From assembly GCA_043809365.1 (NCBI GenBank), contig JAZDDW010000056.1:1-22535 (forward strand): DNA of 22,535 nucleotides, read 5' to 3'. The position numbers and the translations under genes were made by a program. Shown in pieces: positions 22,308 through 22,535 of the stretch. How positions within the stretch are numbered: position 1 is the first letter of the stretch; each line of letters starts with the position of its first letter. This DNA is from CAJAUT01 sp043809365 (GTDB lineage Bacteria; Patescibacteriota; Microgenomatia; UBA1400; UBA12108). The notes below the pieces were generated by a model. The model did not search any database, had not been told where the DNA came from, and worked only from the letters and a program-made list of their open reading frames with translations.

Positions 22308-22377
22308 AGCCGAAGGTAGGTATTGAGCCTACGTCTTCCCGATACAATCAGGTGGTTTTTCAGTAAACTACTTCGGC
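22308..22377 (-). tRNA. Compact tRNA-Thr(UGU)-like element, possibly a tRNA pseudogene
   Basis: The acceptor stem GCCGAAG/CTTCGGC and T stem GTAGG/CCTAC are perfect. The D stem can form as GTTT/AAAC with a 6-nt loop that lacks the GG pair. The anticodon arm CCTG/CGGG closes loop ATTGTAT with U33, anticodon UGU (22344-22346) and A37. The T loop is CTCAATA, with C in place of T54. Total length is 70 nt before TCA; no CCA is encoded. It is clearly derived from a tRNA-Thr. Whether it is charged is doubtful. Confidence 0.55.
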
Positions 22378-22470
22378 AATATTAGTTATTTTATCAGGTT
22401 CGAACCGAGATTTATGCTTCCAGATGTTGGGGGTATTATGTCTCGCTTTGCGATACACCGCCCCCACCAT
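22378..22470. other. Structured non-coding stretch upstream of the tRNA-like element
   Basis: No gene is visible. On the minus strand GGGGG...CCCCC (22435-22465) encloses TCGC-AAA-GCGA. Closer to the tRNA-like element, the sequence CTCGGTTCGAACCTGA (around 22395-22410) resembles a tRNA T arm with four pairs, but no acceptor stem matches it. It may be further tRNA debris or a structured leader. Confidence 0.25.
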
Positions 22471-22476
22471 GCTGGA

Positions 22477-22519
22477 GCAAAAAGAGATTAAAAAGCGTCC
22501 ATGGGACGCCTCTTTTTGC
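22477..22519. terminator. Nested hairpin, probable bidirectional terminator
   Basis: GCAAAAAGAG (22477-22486) pairs perfectly with CTCTTTTTGC (22510-22519). Inside it GCGTCC (22495-22500) pairs with GGACGC (22504-22509) over an ATG loop. The inner stem is followed by T-runs on both strands, so it could stop transcription in either direction. Confidence 0.7.
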
Positions 22520-22535
22520 TTTATAGCCTGGGTTG

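Noticed and set aside
22303..22347. N-terminal extension of the last minus-strand protein (MYREDVGSIPTFGSY)
   Set aside because: These codons are the anticodon, T and acceptor arms of the tRNA-like element, so ATG 22302 is the better start.
22393..22412. A second complete tRNA around GGTTCGAACC
   Set aside because: A T-arm with four pairs can be drawn, but no matching acceptor or anticodon arm is found at the right distance on either strand.
1..22535. CRISPR array, transposase, integrase, toxin-antitoxin pair or recoded TGA
   Set aside because: No regularly spaced repeats, no recombinase or transposase motifs and no toxin family were seen. TGA ends several well-defined genes.

Overview
The window looks like a chromosomal segment from a Patescibacteria (CPR) bacterium, most plausibly of the Microgenomates type. 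This is inferred from gene content and layout and not proven. Genes are densely packed with many 1-14 nt overlaps (ATGA, TAATG). Many are small single-domain proteins, and several have a -10 box placed so that the mRNA would be leaderless. The MacAB-like pump has no outer-membrane partner gene. TGA serves as an ordinary stop (for example in ATGA junctions), so there is no sign of UGA recoding. No CRISPR array, insertion sequence or phage module was seen.

Layout. (1) 1-319: a possible C-terminal gene fragment and a doubtful small ORF. (2) 279-5610, minus strand: a housekeeping and membrane run (copper-chaperone-like HMA protein, S51 peptidase, a frameshifted small ORF, TspO, ZIP transporter, RluB-type pseudouridine synthase, Lon). 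(3) 5685-9967, minus strand: a copper-handling operon (ArsR-YHS regulator, CopA ATPase, DsbD-like membrane protein fused to a cupredoxin, then an A+T-rich DUF3800 gene). It is driven by a strong promoter with an embedded inverted repeat at 9974-10001. (4) 10003-12085, minus strand: Nudix hydrolase, two tandem S51 peptidases, MscL. (5) 12224-12589, plus strand: a glycine-tailed RRM protein with a structured leader and a strong terminator. (6) 12691-18018, plus strand: response regulator, histidine kinase, membrane fusion protein, ABC ATPase, MacB-like permease and a DUF5666-like exported protein. (7) 18007-19562, minus strand: Nramp-like transporter and GIY-YIG protein, divergent across only 19 bp from (8) 19582-21159, plus strand: triple zinc-ribbon protein and Ddl-like ATP-grasp ligase. 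(9) 21160-22535: an A+T-rich gene with faint isocyanide-synthase-like motifs, a compact tRNA-Thr-like element abutting its start codon, and a terminator-like hairpin.

The most interesting signals lie between and across genes. An 11-bp-phased direct repeat (TTCAG-N6-TTCAG) precedes both the response-regulator gene and the DUF5666 gene, so the pump operon probably regulates itself and its accessory protein. A short hairpin repeat family has three copies, two of them read through in frame inside proteins. A -10 box lies exactly 6 nt before ATG at several operon heads. The tRNA-like element has paired D-stem changes relative to a normal tRNA-Thr. A nearly symmetric divergent promoter occupies the 19-bp gap at 19563-19581.
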